Positions 5,354 through 6,976 of a DNA stretch of 6,976 bases are shown here, in pieces (within the stretch, counting starts at the first letter, position 1; each line of letters starts with the position of its first letter). Below the pieces are notes generated by a model, which did not search any database, was not told the origin of the DNA, and saw only the letters and a list, made by a program, of their open reading frames with translations. Source of the DNA: Tepidimonas sp. (GTDB taxonomy: Bacteria; Pseudomonadota; Gammaproteobacteria; Burkholderiales; Burkholderiaceae_C); assembly GCA_025054905.1 (NCBI GenBank), contig JANWZF010000170.1, positions 1 to 6,976 of the forward strand. The letters run 5' to 3'. The position numbers and the translations under genes were made by a program.

Positions 5354-6976
5354 ATGAATCTGAACGACCTTCCCGAGCGCGTGGCGCCGACGCCGGAGCT
5401 GGCGCGCCGTATGGCCCACGCGATCCGCATGCTGGCGGTGGATGCCGTCGAGCAGGCCAAGAGCGGCCACCCTGGCGCCCCGATGGGCATGGCCGACATC
5501 GCCGAGGTGCTGTGGAACCGCCACCTCAGGCACAACCCGGCCAACCCCGCCTGGCCTGACCGCGACCGCTTCGTGCTGTCCAACGGCCACGGCTCGATGC
5601 TGATCTACGCGCTGCTGCACCTGACCGGCTACGACCTGCCGATCGAGGAGCTCAAGCGCTTTCGCCAGCTGCACAGCAAAACGCCAGGCCATCCCGAAGT
5701 CGGCATCACCCCGGGGGTGGAAACCACCACCGGGCCGCTGGGGCAGGGCATCGCCAACGCGGTGGGCATGGCCTTGGCCGAAAAGCTGCTGGCGCAGGAG
5801 TTCAACCGGCCCGGCCATACCCTCGTGGATCACTTCACCTATGTGTTCCTCGGCGATGGCTGCATGATGGAGGGCATCAGCCACGAGGTCTGCTCGCTGG
5901 CGGGGACCCTGCGGCTGTCCAAGCTGATCGCCCTCTACGACGACAACGGCATTTCGATCGACTCGGAAAAAGCCTCGATCGGTCAGTGGTACGCCGAGGA
6001 CGTGCGCCGGCGGTTTCTCGCCTACGGCTGGCAGGTGCTCGGGCCGATCGACGGGCACGATCTGCAGGCGCTCGATCGGGCGCTCAGGCGGGCAAAGCGC
6101 GAGAGATCGAGACCGAGCCTCGTCATCGCAAAGACGGTCATTGCCAAGGGCGCGCCCACCAAGGCGGGCACCGGAGCGGCGCACGGGGCACCGCTTGGCA
6201 AGGACGAGGTGGCCGCCGCGCGCAAGGCCTTGGGCTGGCCATATCCGCCCTTCGAGATCCCCGAGCCGATCTACCGCGGCTGGGACGCAAGGGCCAGGGG
6301 GGCGCAGGCCGAAGCGCGCTGGCGGCGGCGGCTTGCGCGCTACGAAAAATCGCACCCGGCGCTCGCGGCCGAGTTCCGGCGCCGCCTTGCGGGAGAGCTG
6401 CCCGGGGACTTCGGACCGAAGGTGCAGGCGCTCGTCGCGCAGGCAGCGGCCGACAAGACGAGCGTTGCGACGCGCAAGGCATCGCAGAACGCGCTTGAAG
6501 TGCTCGTTGCGGCGCTGCCGGAGCTGATCGGCGGCTCGGCGGACCTCTCGGGCTCGAACCTGACGCTCGTCAAGGCCTCGCGCCCCGTGGGCCGCACCGG
6601 CGGCGGCAACTACGTCTTTTACGGCGTTCGCGAATTCGGCATGGCCGCGGTGATGAACGGGCTCGCGCTGCACGGCGGCTTCATCCCCTACGGGGGCACG
6701 TTCCTCGTCTTTTCCGACTACGCGCGGCCCGCGATTCGCCTTGCGGCGATGATGCGCAGGCGCGTCGTCTATGTCTTCACCCACGATTCGATCGGCCTCG
6801 GCGAAGACGGTCCCACGCACCAGCCGGTCGAGCACGCGGCGAGCCTGCGGCTCATTCCCAACCTCGACGTGTGGCGCCCGGCCGATGCGGTCGAGACCGC
6901 GGTCGCCTGGGCGCAGGCGCTCGAGCGGCGCGAGGGCCCGACGGCGCTGCTGCTTTCGCGCCAGGCGCTGCCTGCA
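5354..6976 (+). CDS. cbbT: Transketolase, Calvin cycle (5' 541 codons, truncated by the window)
   Basis: Open from an ATG at 5354 to the right edge without a stop; 541 residues are visible and about 120-140 more are expected. It moves two-carbon ketol units among sugar phosphates using thiamine diphosphate. Motifs: VEQAKSGHPGAPMGMADIAE (32-51), LSNGHGSMLIYALLHL (75-90), TTTGPLGQG (124-132), the thiamine-diphosphate/metal motif GDGCMMEGISHE (167-178) closing with DDN (196-198), IDGHD (232-236), and in the pyrimidine domain GGSADLSGSN (393-402), REFGMA with catalytic Glu427, and FTHDSIGLGEDGPTHQPVEH (475-494). The Shine-Dalgarno is weak (GAG near 5338-5344) compared with cbbF and cbbP. All active-site motifs look intact. 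Codon usage changes abruptly near codon 190: hand counts give CTG for 18 of 24 Leu before and 10 of 34 after, with CTC/CTT replacing it. See findings. Confidence 0.95.
   Translation, partial: MNLNDLPERVAPTPELARRMAHAIRMLAVDAVEQAKSGHPGAPMGMADIAEVLWNRHLRHNPANPAWPDRDRFVLSNGHGSMLIYALLHLTGYDLPIEELKRFRQLHSKTPGHPEVGITPGVETTTGPLGQGIANAVGMALAEKLLAQEFNRPGHTLVDHFTYVFLGDGCMMEGISHEVCSLAGTLRLSKLIALYDDNGISIDSEKASIGQWYAEDVRRRFLAYGWQVLGPIDGHDLQALDRALRRAKRERSRPSLVIAKTVIAKGAPTKAGTGAAHGAPLGKDEVAAARKALGWPYPPFEIPEPIYRGWDARARGAQAEARWRRRLARYEKSHPALAAEFRRRLAGELPGDFGPKVQALVAQAAADKTSVATRKASQNALEVLVAALPELIGGSADLSGSNLTLVKASRPVGRTGGGNYVFYGVREFGMAAVMNGLALHGGFIPYGGTFLVFSDYARPAIRLAAMMRRRVVYVFTHDSIGLGEDGPTHQPVEHAASLRLIPNLDVWRPADAVETAVAWAQALERREGPTALLLSRQALPA

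Noticed and set aside
5986..6498. Plus-strand open frame of 170 codons inside cbbT
   Set aside because: It is in a different frame from the intact transketolase and has Arg/Gly/Ala-rich shadow composition. I considered a frameshift in cbbT, but the main frame keeps all its motifs through this stretch.
5165..6835. Long minus-strand open frame of 556 codons
   Set aside because: It lies antisense to cbbP and cbbT, which have complete family motifs. Its translation is rich in Arg, Gly and His with no recognisable domain, as expected in GC-rich shadow frames.

Overview
The window is GC-rich DNA. It carries the first genes of a Calvin-Benson-Bassham (cbb) operon next to a B12-type light-responsive regulator. 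The CbbR, CbbY, class I fructose-bisphosphatase and octameric bacterial-type phosphoribulokinase sequences, and the cbbR/cbbY-F-P-T layout, point to a facultatively autotrophic betaproteobacterium of the order Burkholderiales. A Comamonadaceae or Rubrivivax-like source (hydrogen-, sulfur- or CO-oxidising, or phototrophic) is my best guess, from recognised protein character and not from a database search.

Left part (1-1521). A divergent pair shares a ~100 bp promoter region. On the minus strand is the N-terminal 145 residues of an FAD-dependent oxidoreductase of the COG2907 type; the gene runs off the left edge. On the plus strand is a MerR-type regulator fused to a cobalamin-binding module of the CarH/LitR class, with the W-x9-EH and E-x-H-x2-G motifs. 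The intergenic DNA has a perfect 6-3-6 inverted repeat beside a good -10 hexamer, a plausible light-controlled operator. Such regulators commonly sit beside membrane-lipid modification and photoprotection genes.

Middle (1482-2527). cbbR (LysR family, minus strand) overlaps the 3' end of the MerR gene tail-to-tail by 40 bp. It diverges from the cbb operon across ~100 bp, where a sigma70-like promoter and T-N11-A / TNA-N7/8-TNA CbbR-type boxes can be read.

Right part (2528-6976). Four plus-strand genes lie in close succession, probably as one operon: cbbY (xylulose-1,5-bisphosphate phosphatase, removes a RuBisCO inhibitor), cbbF (fructose/sedoheptulose bisphosphatase), cbbP (phosphoribulokinase) and cbbT (transketolase, cut by the right edge). 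F, P and T regenerate ribulose-1,5-bisphosphate and Y protects RuBisCO. RuBisCO itself is not in the window. cbbF and cbbP carry nearly identical 19-nt translation leaders.

The most unusual signal is a sharp change in codon usage inside cbbT, around 5910-5960, at the highly conserved thiamine-diphosphate motif. This suggests a recombinant (mosaic) transketolase or a chimeric assembly. I found no mobile element, CRISPR array, tRNA or rRNA, and no clearly novel system.
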